The notes beneath the pieces are model-generated. The model made no database searches. It had not been told where the DNA came from and saw nothing but the letters and a program-made list of their open reading frames with translations. From Parapedobacter sp051400755 (GTDB taxonomy: Bacteria > Bacteroidota > Bacteroidia > Sphingobacteriales > Sphingobacteriaceae): a stretch of 64,000 nucleotides of DNA. The stretch is taken from assembly GCF_051400755.1 (NCBI RefSeq), contig NZ_JBLFFL010000004.1:124001-188000 (forward strand), read 5' to 3'. Shown in pieces: positions 14,531-23,180 of this stretch; position 1 is the first letter of the stretch; each line of letters opens with the position of its first letter. A program made the position numbers and the translations under genes.

Positions 14531-15129
14531 AAATCCTCCTTTTTGTATTGATTGAGTAAGCGTTCCTTGAGCACTTTTCTTGCCCGGAACAGGTAATTTT
14601 TTATGGTTCCGGCAGGCAGCTCGGTGATCTCGGAAATCTCTTCGATACTAAGCTCCTGCTTATGAAATAGTGTGATGAGCGTGTGGTAGATGGGCGGTAG
14701 GCTGGCGCTGGTGGCTTCCAGGATCTCTACCCGTTGTTTATGGGACAGCAGCTGGCTGGCGTCCAGGCTATCCTGGCTGGTTTCTACTGCTGCTTGATTG
14801 CTTTCCTGCTCGTCCTGGTCCAAAGGTAGCCGGGCCGGTTGCGGCCTGGATTTCTGCAAATGGTCTAGGCAGGTGTTGTAACTGATTTGGGCCACCCAGG
14901 TGGACAGTTTGCACTGGAAGCGGAATCGCGGCAGGTTCTTGAACGTTTTCAGGTAGACATCCTGGATGAGATCTTTTCGCTCGGGGTGGTTGCCGACCAT
15001 TTTGTAGACGATCTGGGCCACGAGCTTATCGGTGTGCCGGATCAGCAAGCTCGCGGCATCGCGGTCCCCATCCATGATCTTTTTGACCCAGTCCTTATCG
15101 GAGAGGCTACCTGTTGCTGTTGCGTTCAC
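14527..15129 (-). CDS. ECF RNA polymerase sigma factor (module 1)
   Basis: About 200 aa. Region 2: DWVKKIMDGDRDAASLLI ... DLIQDVYLKTFKNLPRFR, KLSTWVAQISYNTCLDHL; region 4: LPPIYHTLITLFHKQELS then IEEISEITELPAGTIKNYLF. There is no ATG at the right place: the frame opens with TTG (15147), but that codon lies in the -10-like part of the promoter match at 15140-15166, so GTG 15129 is chosen. Co-transcribed with the anti-sigma-like gene. Directs polymerase to a regulon that probably includes itself and DUF6249. Confidence 0.85.
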   Translation of the reverse strand: MNATATGSLSDKDWVKKIMDGDRDAASLLIRHTDKLVAQIVYKMVGNHPERKDLIQDVYLKTFKNLPRFRFQCKLSTWVAQISYNTCLDHLQKSRPQPARLPLDQDEQESNQAAVETSQDSLDASQLLSHKQRVEILEATSASLPPIYHTLITLFHKQELSIEEISEITELPAGTIKNYLFRARKVLKERLLNQYKKEDL

Positions 15130-15139
15130 TAATGGATTG

Positions 15140-15166
15140 GACGGCAACTCTGGAAAAAAGTTGCAA
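15140..15166 (-). promoter_or_regulatory. ECF-type promoter of the sigma gene (probable autoregulation)
   Basis: Minus strand: TTGCAACTTTT (15166-15156), 12 bases, CGTC (15143-15140). This pair matches the elements before both DUF6249 genes and puts the transcript start only a few bases before GTG 15129. Confidence 0.6.
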
Positions 15167-15224
15167 CATAATGTAATGGGTTATTTCCGGGCTTTTGTTT
15201 TTTTTCTTTTTCTTCTTATTATTC

Positions 15225-15470
15225 TCATGAAAAACACGATGCCTGCAGCACATCATTTCTTCGTAGCCCCGCGGCCTTTCCATAGGTCTTCCAATCGGGC
15301 TTAATCAGGACAATATCGATACCATATTCGGCAGCATAACGTTCGGCAAGACGATCAGCTCCCATAGCGCCCCCTGAAATGATTTGCGTTATACCTTCGA
15401 TGTGTTGAAGTTTTTCCTTTAAAAATTCGTAGTCCGTAAACGTGCGGCTTCCAATAATAGCTGTTTTCAT
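15225..15470 (-). pseudogene. SLOG-fold (DUF2493-like) protein, 3'-truncated
   Basis: 81 codons from ATG 15470. The N-terminal two-thirds of a DUF2493/YspA-type SLOG protein are clear: MKTAIIGSRTFTDYEFL, ISGGAMGADRLAERYA, PDWKTYGKAAG. It then leaves the family after ...RRND and stops, whereas family members continue for about 40-50 residues with a second nucleotide-binding half. Probably a deletion product; the upstream half is intact. Confidence 0.6.
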
Positions 15471-15724
15471 CGTTACTTTTTTGCAAAGTAAGATGGATAC
15501 AACGCAGCCAATTTGCGGTTGGCCAAAAAATTCGGTGAATCTTTAATAAGCTAGTTAAGGACATTCGGCAGGCTCAGCAGATTATTAGGTTACGCTGGAC
15601 TTTACCAAATATCGCGTAAAACTTTATCCTTTAATAAAACTTACATCAGCGATTATGCTGTCCAGAAAATTGAAATAGGTGAATTTAAGACCTGCTTTTT
15701 GTCGATGAAAAATAACAAAGTAGA

Positions 15725-15860
15725 TCAAACGAGTAAAGGGCATGAACCCTTTACTTTTTCGAGTTGATAATCTTCTTTAAAAAGTACTTGATTTAAATCT
15801 CGTTCGATGGTAATGTCAGGTTCCGTACCGATGCCATCTAATATTTTACCGCTTTTTTGA
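15725..15860 (-). pseudogene. Remnant of an S41 peptidase C-terminus
   Basis: In the 413-base gap between two genes, the minus strand reads FQKSGKILDGIGTEPDITIE then RDLNQVLFKEDYQLEKV, ending at TGA 15725. G-x-x-x-x-G-x-G-x-x-P-D-x is the usual tail of S41 proteases ('leg.Gi.PDi.v'). No start codon or protease core is present. The fragment happens to follow in frame after the stop of the upstream gene at 15884. The rest of 15471-15883 shows nothing recognisable. Confidence 0.4.
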
Positions 15861-15883
15861 AAGGAAATCAACGATATCAAAAT

Positions 15884-16510
15884 TCATAAGACATCCAAAC
15901 GAAATGCCCCCTTTTTATATTCCAATAATTTCTGAACCATAAGATCCCAAGGCCACTCAATGTAATATTGACGTTGCACCAATTGCTCGAATACGCGATC
16001 ATGCTCTTGATACCATGCACCGATGTTGTTGCTTATAAAAACATTAAGCATGTCTATTTCGTCAAACGCGAGTGGAACTTTACCCCCAAAGCCCCTGAAG
16101 TTAAAATAGATCTCTTTGAGTTTGGGCTCGGGCGTAAAATAGAGGATTACTCCCAATCGTCCCTTGGGATTTTGCCTATACAGTTCCTTCACCCTCTCGA
16201 GACTAATTGACCGATCCAACATCCAAACAATCTCTATAGCATTGTTCTTAAGAAAATTTTCATTGGCAGACATTGCTTCGGCACTGCCATCGTTCCTTGG
16301 AGTACCAAACAACCGGTTGTCTTTTTTTCCTATAACAATATATTCAACCGAGTCATTGACATAAAAAATCCGATAGCCTTCGGGAATTTGCCGGTCAACC
16401 GAATCAGGTTGTTGAGCTAATGCTGTTGTGATCGAGAAAAAAAACAAAAACAACGGTCTCATACTGCAAATCAATTTGGTGAGGAAGCGCATGGACTGGA
16501 TTCCAAACAT
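15884..16510 (-). CDS. Hypothetical secreted protein
   Basis: 208 aa from ATG 16510; ATGs at codons 7 and 17 are possible, the latter giving a standard signal peptide (MRPLFLFFFSITTALAQQ). The mature part (YRIFYVNDSVEYIVIGKKDN ... GRLGVILYF ... NFRGFGGKVPLAFDEIDMLN) is not a family I recognise. Exported to the periplasm or cell surface. About 20 bases downstream of the antitoxin-like gene, same strand. Confidence 0.6.
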   Translation of the reverse strand: MFGIQSMRFLTKLICSMRPLFLFFFSITTALAQQPDSVDRQIPEGYRIFYVNDSVEYIVIGKKDNRLFGTPRNDGSAEAMSANENFLKNNAIEIVWMLDRSISLERVKELYRQNPKGRLGVILYFTPEPKLKEIYFNFRGFGGKVPLAFDEIDMLNVFISNNIGAWYQEHDRVFEQLVQRQYYIEWPWDLMVQKLLEYKKGAFRLDVL

Positions 16511-16530
16511 GGTTTATGACACAAGGCGGC

Positions 16531-16875
16531 TTACCTGATTGGTTCCTTCTTTCCGACCTGTGCGGTAGTAACATATTGAAGTACGCTTGCTAATTCAACC
16601 CCCAAAACGGCCTCCATTTTACAAATGGTCTCCAAGGTAAGATTCTCACGCCCTTTCAATATTTTACTGATGTGTTGTGCAGATACCCCCAGCTGCTCGG
16701 CAAATTCCTTTTGGGTCATCCCGATATGCCGTAATTTCCTTAAAACCGTTAAAGCTATTAAGGCAGACTTTTTTAACCATTCCTTATTCTCCTTACGCCA
16801 TTTCGTTTTTTCAACCCAACGTAGGTCTTCACCCGAAACCAGCTGCTGAAATTTACTTAAGTTATCGTTATTCAT
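16531..16875 (-). CDS. XRE-family helix-turn-helix antitoxin-like protein
   Basis: 114 aa. Helix-turn-helix at residues ~52-90: MTQKEFAEQLGVSAQHISKI then LKGRENLTLETICKME. The layout (N-terminal extension, HTH, short tail) fits HigA-like antitoxins. The gene follows a degraded toxin-like gene in the order toxin-antitoxin. With the toxin broken, this is an orphan antitoxin or repressor. Confidence 0.75.
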   Translation of the reverse strand: MNNDNLSKFQQLVSGEDLRWVEKTKWRKENKEWLKKSALIALTVLRKLRHIGMTQKEFAEQLGVSAQHISKILKGRENLTLETICKMEAVLGVELASVLQYVTTAQVGKKEPIR

Positions 16876-16884
16876 GTTCTAATT

Positions 16885-17263
16885 CTAAATACCTAATTCC
16901 CTGAATGTATCCTCATCAATAATGCCGTTTTCTTCCAAGAACCTTTCGCTTTTTTTTTGAGAGTTCTGTGGCTCGGTATTCGTCGTTGTCTAAGTTTTTA
17001 AATACATGGTCTAATCCCCCGCTATGGTTAGTTAACTCTTGAATATGCTCAAACAAGTCATCTGCATCATCCAAGGTTTCCAACACGGCTTCTTCCACCG
17101 AGATGCGGTCAAAATACCTTAAATCATGTCGATGCGCTTCAAAAAAAGCCTCTAACCATCCTATATCAGTCCATACTTCAATCAGCTTTTGCCATTCGTT
17201 CTCGTCTTCATTTTCAAAATGAATAGCATACAACCTTTCCGCAAAGGTATGAATGATCTTCAT
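16885..17263 (-). pseudogene. Toxin partner of the XRE gene, internally deleted and frameshifted
   Basis: ATG 17263. 115 codons start like a recurrent Bacteroidota toxin-like family (MKIIHTFAERLYAIHFENED ... YFDRISVEEAVLET ... EYRATELSKKK), then read LGRKRHY and stop at 16916. In another frame the same DNA continues as RFLEENGIIDEDTFRELGI to TAG 16885, which looks like the normal C-terminus. About 50-60 central residues are therefore missing, and the reading frame changes at the shared 15 bases GGAAGAAAACGGCAT, suggesting deletion between short repeats. The lost part should hold the catalytic core. Confidence 0.6.
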
Positions 17264-17333
17264 GAAATCAACCTATAGGTTTAGTGTTATATAATCCCCA
17301 CAAATGGTACACAGCTTACGTGGTTCCTTAAGT

Positions 17334-19550
17334 TTATCCCCCGTTGATAAACTCGACTGCCTTTTCCAGCGCCTCATCGCGGCCAGCCTTGACGCCTTTG
17401 ATGGTCGGCTTCACTTCGACATCAGGGACAATGCCCACTCGCTGGGTTTCGGTACCATTGGGATAGTATACGCCGAGCCCGCTGATGGTGGTCCGTATGT
17501 CCCCCGGCAAAGCAATGGGTGAAATGTCGCCGTCGGCGCCGGCAGTCGTAGAGCCGATTACCGTCGCGTTCGGATGCACCCGGTACGCCATGGCGTGAAA
17601 TTCTGCCGAGCTTTGCGTCACTTCGTTGACAAGGATCACCACTTTGCCCTGATATCCTCCGTTAAGGGCACCTGCCGTTGTTGATGCCCCGAGCACGAAC
17701 AGTCCCGGCTGCTGCAGATTTCCATAACTGAACATCACAAATGGGGTGGCTTTCGGTATCAGGTACTTACTGAATGCATGGACCGGAAAATGCATTGGAT
17801 AGTTCCGGTTATCGATGATCAGCCCTTTGCTTTGCTTGACCTTATCCCAGAACTTTGGCAGGTCATCTGCATTCAACGTACCATTATTCACGTAAGCAAT
17901 ATCATCTGAAATCATCTTGAAGCTCGTATCCTTGCTAACAAACCGGTTGAGCATGGTGAGCTGATCAGGGCGGAACGTTTTCAACATAGCTGTTTTCGTG
18001 CCGCCCTCCCTAACAAATTCCACCTGGATGGTCGAGTCATTTGAGCGCAGGAGTTTAGGGGCGATGTCGCGCAGCTGCGTCGGATAGTTGGAGGCTGGCG
18101 TGTATTTGAGCAGATCCTTCACCACCTGTTCAACCGCCTTACCATTTATCGCGGTGATGACATCTCCTACCTCCAGGCCCGTGGCTCTGCCCCACTCTTC
18201 ATGCCGGTATCCGGTTACTACGGCCCGCTCCTCCACAAACTGCACTTCCACCGGCGCATGCTTTTCCCCGAAAAACCGGTTCAGCAAGGGGTTGTTGCCC
18301 CACACATTGGCATGGGTGTCATGCACCCGGCCGATCAGCTCCAATACCGTAAGCACATAAGCCTGTGGGTCATCCGCTTCGGCAAATCTTGGTACAAACT
18401 CGCCCAACACATCCTTCCAGTCTTCTTCGATCAGGTGTTTATACGGAAAGAAGTACTGGATAATGTTCCAGTACCGATACAGTGCCAACAGGCGCATCCC
18501 GTCGTCATCAGCACGCATGGTTGGGTACGCATGCTCGCTTCCAAAATCCGGATTACCTACGCCCGGACGGGTGCCAATGTAGAAGTGCTTGCCGTCGCGC
18601 TTCGCATCCTTTACATCCAACAGCAAAGCAGTCAACTCGTCCGAAAAATCACTGTTGGAGATCCATGCCAGGTCCGGTTCATGTTTCACCTTTGCCGAAG
18701 CAGGACGCTGCACGGCGCCTTTTTCAAAAGGCCCCAGCTTATTGATCCAACTCACCAGTGCGTCATCCCGTTTCGTCTCGCTGCCCGCGTCCACTACCGA
18801 AGGCAATACGCGGAACAGCTCATAATCCCAATTGAAATCACCTTTGGCGACGTTCGGATGATAGTATTTAACGAATCCCCATACCAGACCCAGCACCTTC
18901 AGGTTTTCCTTATGCATCTCATTCAGCACCGGCAGACTGATCTGCGAGCCGCTGTCAAACGCGGTATCCAGCTGGGCTGGCAGCTTTCTCTCTTCCAGCG
19001 GTTTCAATGTGGAGATATCTTTGCCGTCAATCGTTAGCACCAGCCCATCAATCCAAACCTTGCCCTTACCGGCCAACAGACCGCCCAACACGATCCGCTC
19101 CGTTTTCTCCGGATCCATATCCAGCGTAAACTCGTATCGGGTCCAATCGGTGGTGCCCGCGATACCTTCCTGCTGCATATTATTGAAGGCCACCTGCGGA
19201 TCAATGCGCATCCACAAGCCGGCAAAGCCTTCCACATGCTCCGTTTTCATATAGCCCGAAAGCGTGATCTTCCTGCCCGGATAACTGCCCGGAATGATGA
19301 GCTGCCATGCCCTAAACTCCGCCTTTTCACCGGCAAACTCAATCACTGCCGCGTATTTACCGCTCCTGGCCTGGCCAGAATCCAGTGACAATGTATAGCC
19401 CTCGCCACCTCCATAGCCACTCCATCCAATAGGCATACCGTTTGCCGCATTTTCAAAATCCAAATTAAACGAAGCCTTAGGATCGGGCGGTTGGCACATT
19501 GCCGATATGGCCATAGCCATCACTAAAAAGAGGGAAGCTATTTTTTTCAT
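17334..19550 (-). CDS. S41-family serine peptidase with N-terminal carbohydrate-binding-like domain, secreted
   Basis: 738 aa from ATG 19550 (MKKIASLFLVMAMAISAMC, signal peptide; an upstream TTG at 19592 is disfavoured). Residues ~25-190: a jelly-roll/CBM-like module (LDFENAANGMPIGWSGYG ... YEFTLDMDPEKTERIVLGG). Middle: tricorn/PDZ-like part (ATGLEVGDVITAINGKAVEQ). C-terminal: S41 protease core with NRNYPMHF-like strand and catalytic EVTQSSAEFHAM, then GADGDISPIALPGDI. Tail GIVPDVEVKP is typical. Likely degrades peptides or processes proteins in the periplasm or outside. Single gene, no operon partner visible. Confidence 0.88.
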   Translation of the reverse strand: MKKIASLFLVMAMAISAMCQPPDPKASFNLDFENAANGMPIGWSGYGGGEGYTLSLDSGQARSGKYAAVIEFAGEKAEFRAWQLIIPGSYPGRKITLSGYMKTEHVEGFAGLWMRIDPQVAFNNMQQEGIAGTTDWTRYEFTLDMDPEKTERIVLGGLLAGKGKVWIDGLVLTIDGKDISTLKPLEERKLPAQLDTAFDSGSQISLPVLNEMHKENLKVLGLVWGFVKYYHPNVAKGDFNWDYELFRVLPSVVDAGSETKRDDALVSWINKLGPFEKGAVQRPASAKVKHEPDLAWISNSDFSDELTALLLDVKDAKRDGKHFYIGTRPGVGNPDFGSEHAYPTMRADDDGMRLLALYRYWNIIQYFFPYKHLIEEDWKDVLGEFVPRFAEADDPQAYVLTVLELIGRVHDTHANVWGNNPLLNRFFGEKHAPVEVQFVEERAVVTGYRHEEWGRATGLEVGDVITAINGKAVEQVVKDLLKYTPASNYPTQLRDIAPKLLRSNDSTIQVEFVREGGTKTAMLKTFRPDQLTMLNRFVSKDTSFKMISDDIAYVNNGTLNADDLPKFWDKVKQSKGLIIDNRNYPMHFPVHAFSKYLIPKATPFVMFSYGNLQQPGLFVLGASTTAGALNGGYQGKVVILVNEVTQSSAEFHAMAYRVHPNATVIGSTTAGADGDISPIALPGDIRTTISGLGVYYPNGTETQRVGIVPDVEVKPTIKGVKAGRDEALEKAVEFINGG

Positions 19551-19570
19551 AAAACAGGTTGTGTCAGTTT

Positions 19571-20237
19571 TTATAATGCAATATAAGAACATCGAGCTAA
19601 ATTCATCTTACTTTTCGCCAAATACCGACATCCCGCCCGGTGATACTTCTCCCCTGTTTTGGTGACGCACACGATCACTCCTTTGCTGCGTAGCAGCGGT
19701 GGGCGCCCGGTGATGCGACGCTGCCGAAGCCACGGGCAGCAGTCATCTCGATTTCGAATTCGACAGCATTGGACCAAATGGGAAAATCTATAAGGTTGTG
19801 CGTTTCGTCAAGAACGAGACTGTATCAAATGGGTATCTCGGCAAATTGGGGCGAGATAGAGCCTATTATGGATGTTTATGGTTATGTGGGTGGCAATTGG
19901 CAACTGCTTTTGCCTCTTAGAGCCCTCACATTCCATACCCATTCTTGATCGCTTCTTTCTGCACCCCGTCCGGTGGTACTTCTCCCCTGTCTTGGTGAGG
20001 TATATTATTTCTTGTTCTTACATAGAAGATGCAACCTACTTTTCCTGGAAAGAAATAATCACACTCAAGATGAAATTTATAAAAAAAAAGGCAATTTTCC
20101 GTACATTTACCCAACATCACTAATTATGAACCAACATATACCCGATATCAGCCTCTGCTTCAGCAATTCGCTATGCAATTGCCTAACAAGAGTAAAAATA
20201 TGTCTGTCTAGTTTTTAGAAGGCACAAACATTTTAAA
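19571..20237. other. Decayed intergenic region with gene fragments
   Basis: About 670 bases without an intact gene. On the minus strand near 19575-19680 there is a fragment CVTKTGEKYHRAGCRYLAKS, the zinc-ribbon-like tail found in some small secreted or nuclease proteins. A second copy, YLTKTGEKYHRTGCR, lies near 19950-20005. On the plus strand near 19750-19830, FEFDSIGPNGKIYKVVRF weakly resembles the N-terminus of DUF6934. All are too short and interrupted to be genes. Confidence 0.4.
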
Positions 20238-20723
20238 ATGTACTTAACGAAATCCATCTTAATTATAATGCTCTTACTGTCGGTCAAAATCACCATCGGA
20301 CAGCAATATGAGGCGTTAGAGAATAAAGAGATCGGACAGGTACTAAAGAACCTATTTAATTTGAAACCGGAGAATGCAAAGAGCAGCGGTCCGTTATTCG
20401 CGTCGGATATCTATTGCATGCTTTGTGAGGTGGAGGACCCTATTATTCATGAGAAGCCGTACAACAGGAAGAATGAAGAGTTTATAGCTGAGAACCTGGC
20501 AGATATATTATCCTCAGATTGGTTGCAAAGAGCCAAGGTTTCAGACAATGTCTTTATAGAAGAAACACCTAATGACCCAGCCAAAAGAAGTGACTATATC
20601 GTCTTCTTCACGACACACAAAAAGGATGAAATGGCAAAAGGACACGAGGGCGCGCTGCTAGGGATTTACCTAAAAAGGGAAAATGGTGAATTAAAGATAA
20701 GTGGCTTTGAAACGATTCCGTAG
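20238..20723 (+). CDS. Hypothetical secreted protein, 161 aa
   Basis: ATG 20238 with a signal peptide (MYLTKSILIIMLLLSVKITI, then GQQ). The mature part has two close cysteines (DIYCMLCEVEDP) and is otherwise unassigned. Monocistronic: a terminator-like hairpin overlaps its stop (20722-20751), and the upstream region is debris. Confidence 0.55.
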   Translation: MYLTKSILIIMLLLSVKITIGQQYEALENKEIGQVLKNLFNLKPENAKSSGPLFASDIYCMLCEVEDPIIHEKPYNRKNEEFIAENLADILSSDWLQRAKVSDNVFIEETPNDPAKRSDYIVFFTTHKKDEMAKGHEGALLGIYLKRENGELKISGFETIP

Positions 20724-20751
20724 TATAAAACGGTATTAATTTATACTTTTT
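20722..20751 (+). terminator. Terminator after the 161-aa gene
   Basis: AGTATAAA (20722-20729) and TTTATACT (20740-20747) form an 8-bp stem with a 10-base loop, followed by TTTT. It could act for the plus-strand gene; it is AT-rich, so only moderately strong. Confidence 0.5.
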
Positions 20752-20998
20752 CATCGGGACGATATTTATTTCTTCTTTTTGTCCAAATCCGTACGGACTT
20801 GACGGATTCTACTGAAAAATTTGTGTTGAGCAGCAAATTTCTCACAATTTGCGCCGTAGTCTCCCTTTTAACCGAATCAAATGCGTTTTGCGTATCCCAC
20901 TTGGCCTTTAAAGTTGCTTCGTATGCCATACGTTCCTCCTTCCTTAGTTTTGCGACTTCCGATACCTCAAAGATAAGCTGGGAAACCCGCTTGTCCAA
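20741..20998 (-). pseudogene. C-terminal fragment of an Rpn/PD-(D/E)XK transposase-like nuclease
   Basis: 85 codons opening with TTG: LDKRVSQLIFEVSEVAKL then RKEERMAYEATLKAKWDTQN. This is the 'lFe.aeianL..eErkaYe.sLK...D' tail of Rpn-family recombination-promoting nucleases (PD-(D/E)XK nuclease family transposase). The catalytic N-terminal ~200 residues are absent and a stop precedes it, so it is a relic. Confidence 0.65.
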
Positions 20999-21089
20999 GA
21001 ATGTCGGAATTTAATGTGTTGCCTGTCTGTAATTCTCACTTTTTACGTAAGTTTGAAAAGCACAACGCTTTACCAATAGAAACAGCGAT

Positions 21090-22496
21090 ATGAAGCAAAA
21101 AGAATATTCGCGCAAAGAATTCGTAAAAGGAATGGCTATCGCGGCTGCTGGATTTATGATCGTTCCTCGGCACGTGTTGGGCGGAAAAGGGTTTTTAGCA
21201 CCTAGCGATAAGATCACGGTAGGTATCGTGGGGGCGGGTGGCAAAGGCAGACAAAACGCCGCAGAGCTTTTGAAATTAAAGGATGTACAAATCACGGCGA
21301 TTGCAGATCCTGTAAAGTACTGGGATTTAAAAGATTTTTATTATCAGTCTATAGCAGGTCGTGAACCGGTAAAGGAAATGATCGAAAGTCATTATAAGTC
21401 GGTGAATGCTGCCTCCAAAATCAACGAATACATTGATTTTAGGGAAATGCTTGAGAAAGAATCTTCTCTCGATGCTATCATGTGCTCCACACCCGACAAT
21501 ACGCATGCTTATGTGTCGATAAAAGCAATGCGGGCCGGTAAACACGTGTATTGTGAAAAACCGCTGACGCATAACATCTGGGAGGCGCGGAAAGTAAGGG
21601 AGGTTGCATTGGAAACCGGTTTGGCCACGCAAATGGGAAATGCGCTCCATAGCGGGGATGGGATACGGCAAACTGTTGAGTACCTCCGTGACGGTGCGAT
21701 CGGGAAAGTTAAGGAAGCGCATACCTGGGTGCCTGCTTCGCGGTGGAATCCGGGTTTAAAGGGGCTGCCCTCGGGTTCTGCGATGGATGAACAAGCGATG
21801 GGATGGGATTTATGGCTGGGGCCTACGCCTTATATGCCCTGCCATAAGGAATATACCCCGGTAACCTGGCGGGATTTCTGGGCGCTCGGTTGCGGTGCAT
21901 TGGGCGACTTTGGTTGCCACGATCTGGATGCTTCAACCTGGGCCTTTGACCTTCATGCTCCAGAAAGTGTTGAAGTACAGCCTGCAGGATATAGCGATGC
22001 TGATATCGCACCTTATGGGGAGATAGGGTATTACTATTTTGCAAAGAAAGATAATCAGCCTGAGTTTAAGCAGGTTTGGTATTCCGGCGGGTTACGGCCT
22101 GCCCGACCAGAGATACTGCCCGATGGTGTGGAGTTGCCTGACCGCGGTTCCGTTTTTATCGGAAAAAAGGGTATTATCGTAACAGGGGCAGGTGGTTCAA
22201 ATCCACAGATTTTCCCTGAACAGCGCCGCGAAAGATATCATCCGCCAAAGCCTACTATTCCCCGTTCAAATGGACATTTTCGAGACTGGATTGACGCAAT
22301 AAAGGGCGGACCGGCCGCGAGTTCAAACTTTGAATATGGGGCCCGTCTTACCGAGATAACACTTCTTGGCGTGCTTTCACTCCGGCTGGGTGGAAAGAAG
22401 ATCGAGTGGGATAGTGAAAACATGCAGGTGAAGGGCCTATCTGAAGCAGATCAATATCTCCGGGAGCCGGTTCGACCAGGATGGGAAATGGCTTAG
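21090..22496 (+). CDS. Gfo/Idh/MocA-family oxidoreductase, exported
   Basis: 468 aa. N-terminal Tat-like leader (SRKEFVKGMAIAAAGFMIVP), then a Rossmann NAD(P)-binding domain (KITVGIVGAGGKGRQNAAEL) with the conserved EKP motif (GKHVYCEKPLTHN), followed by the C-terminal alpha/beta domain (WDLWLGPTPYMPCHKEYTP, LGDFGCHDLD). Members oxidise sugars or related polyols; exported Bacteroidota forms act in the periplasm, often on glycosides. The substrate cannot be told. TAAGTTTG (21048-21055) fits a -7 box, but no -33 partner is evident. Confidence 0.85.
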   Translation: MKQKEYSRKEFVKGMAIAAAGFMIVPRHVLGGKGFLAPSDKITVGIVGAGGKGRQNAAELLKLKDVQITAIADPVKYWDLKDFYYQSIAGREPVKEMIESHYKSVNAASKINEYIDFREMLEKESSLDAIMCSTPDNTHAYVSIKAMRAGKHVYCEKPLTHNIWEARKVREVALETGLATQMGNALHSGDGIRQTVEYLRDGAIGKVKEAHTWVPASRWNPGLKGLPSGSAMDEQAMGWDLWLGPTPYMPCHKEYTPVTWRDFWALGCGALGDFGCHDLDASTWAFDLHAPESVEVQPAGYSDADIAPYGEIGYYYFAKKDNQPEFKQVWYSGGLRPARPEILPDGVELPDRGSVFIGKKGIIVTGAGGSNPQIFPEQRRERYHPPKPTIPRSNGHFRDWIDAIKGGPAASSNFEYGARLTEITLLGVLSLRLGGKKIEWDSENMQVKGLSEADQYLREPVRPGWEMA

Positions 22497-22602
22497 TACA
22501 TCCAGGAGCTTTAACCAATGGCCATCGAACTTGTGCGCCAACTGGAAAGCTGTTGCCGATATTACGGAGAATGTTTAAGAAACAGCATCAGGAGATAAGA
22601 CT

Positions 22603-23052
22603 ATGACAAAAAGTAAATTATTGCGAATGGACAATGTCGGCATCGTGGTAGAATCCCTCGATGAGACCATTTCCTTCTTTACCGAGCTTGGCTTGAAGCT
22701 CGAAGGGCAAGCCGTCGTAGAAGGGGAATGGGCAGGTCGGGTCACCGGACTGAGCAACCAGCGTGTCGAAATCGCCATGATGGTCACGCCCGACGGCCAT
22801 AGCCGATTAGAAATCTCGCGGTTTCTCTCTCCGCCTGTTGTTGCCGATCATCGGAATACGCCGGTGAATGCGCTCGGCTACCTCCGTATCATGTTCGCTG
22901 TAGAACATATCGAAGAAACACTCGACAGGCTCAGTAAATTCGGTGCACAGCTCGTCGGAGAAGTGGTTCAGTACGAAGACTCGTATCGGCTCTGCTATAT
23001 CCGCGGCCCCGAAGGGTTGCTTATCGGGCTTGCAGAACAACTCTTTGAGTAG
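22603..23052 (+). CDS. VOC-family (glyoxalase/bleomycin-resistance-like) protein
   Basis: 149 aa, ATG 22603 behind an AGGAGAT ribosome site. Two betaalphabetabetabeta repeats: MDNVGIVVESLDETISFFTE ... RVEIAMMVTPDGHSRLEI and LRIMFAVEHIEETLDRL ... LCYIRGPEGLLIGLAEQ. The H/E metal-site pattern is typical of dioxygenase/isomerase-like VOC proteins. Substrate unknown. Single gene after the oxidoreductase. Confidence 0.8.
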   Translation: MTKSKLLRMDNVGIVVESLDETISFFTELGLKLEGQAVVEGEWAGRVTGLSNQRVEIAMMVTPDGHSRLEISRFLSPPVVADHRNTPVNALGYLRIMFAVEHIEETLDRLSKFGAQLVGEVVQYEDSYRLCYIRGPEGLLIGLAEQLFE

Positions 23053-23180
23053 TGGACTGATACCACGCTAAAACCGGTGGGAACTCTCCTTCAATCATGT
23101 GCCGGGGTTATCACGGAACTCTTGTGTGATTGGCATACCGTCAACACTGCCGCTTAATAAATTTTTCAAATCTTCTGCTG

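Noticed and set aside
18201..19037. A 278-codon open frame on the plus strand
   Set aside because: Shadow of the S41 peptidase gene; no domain and unnatural composition.
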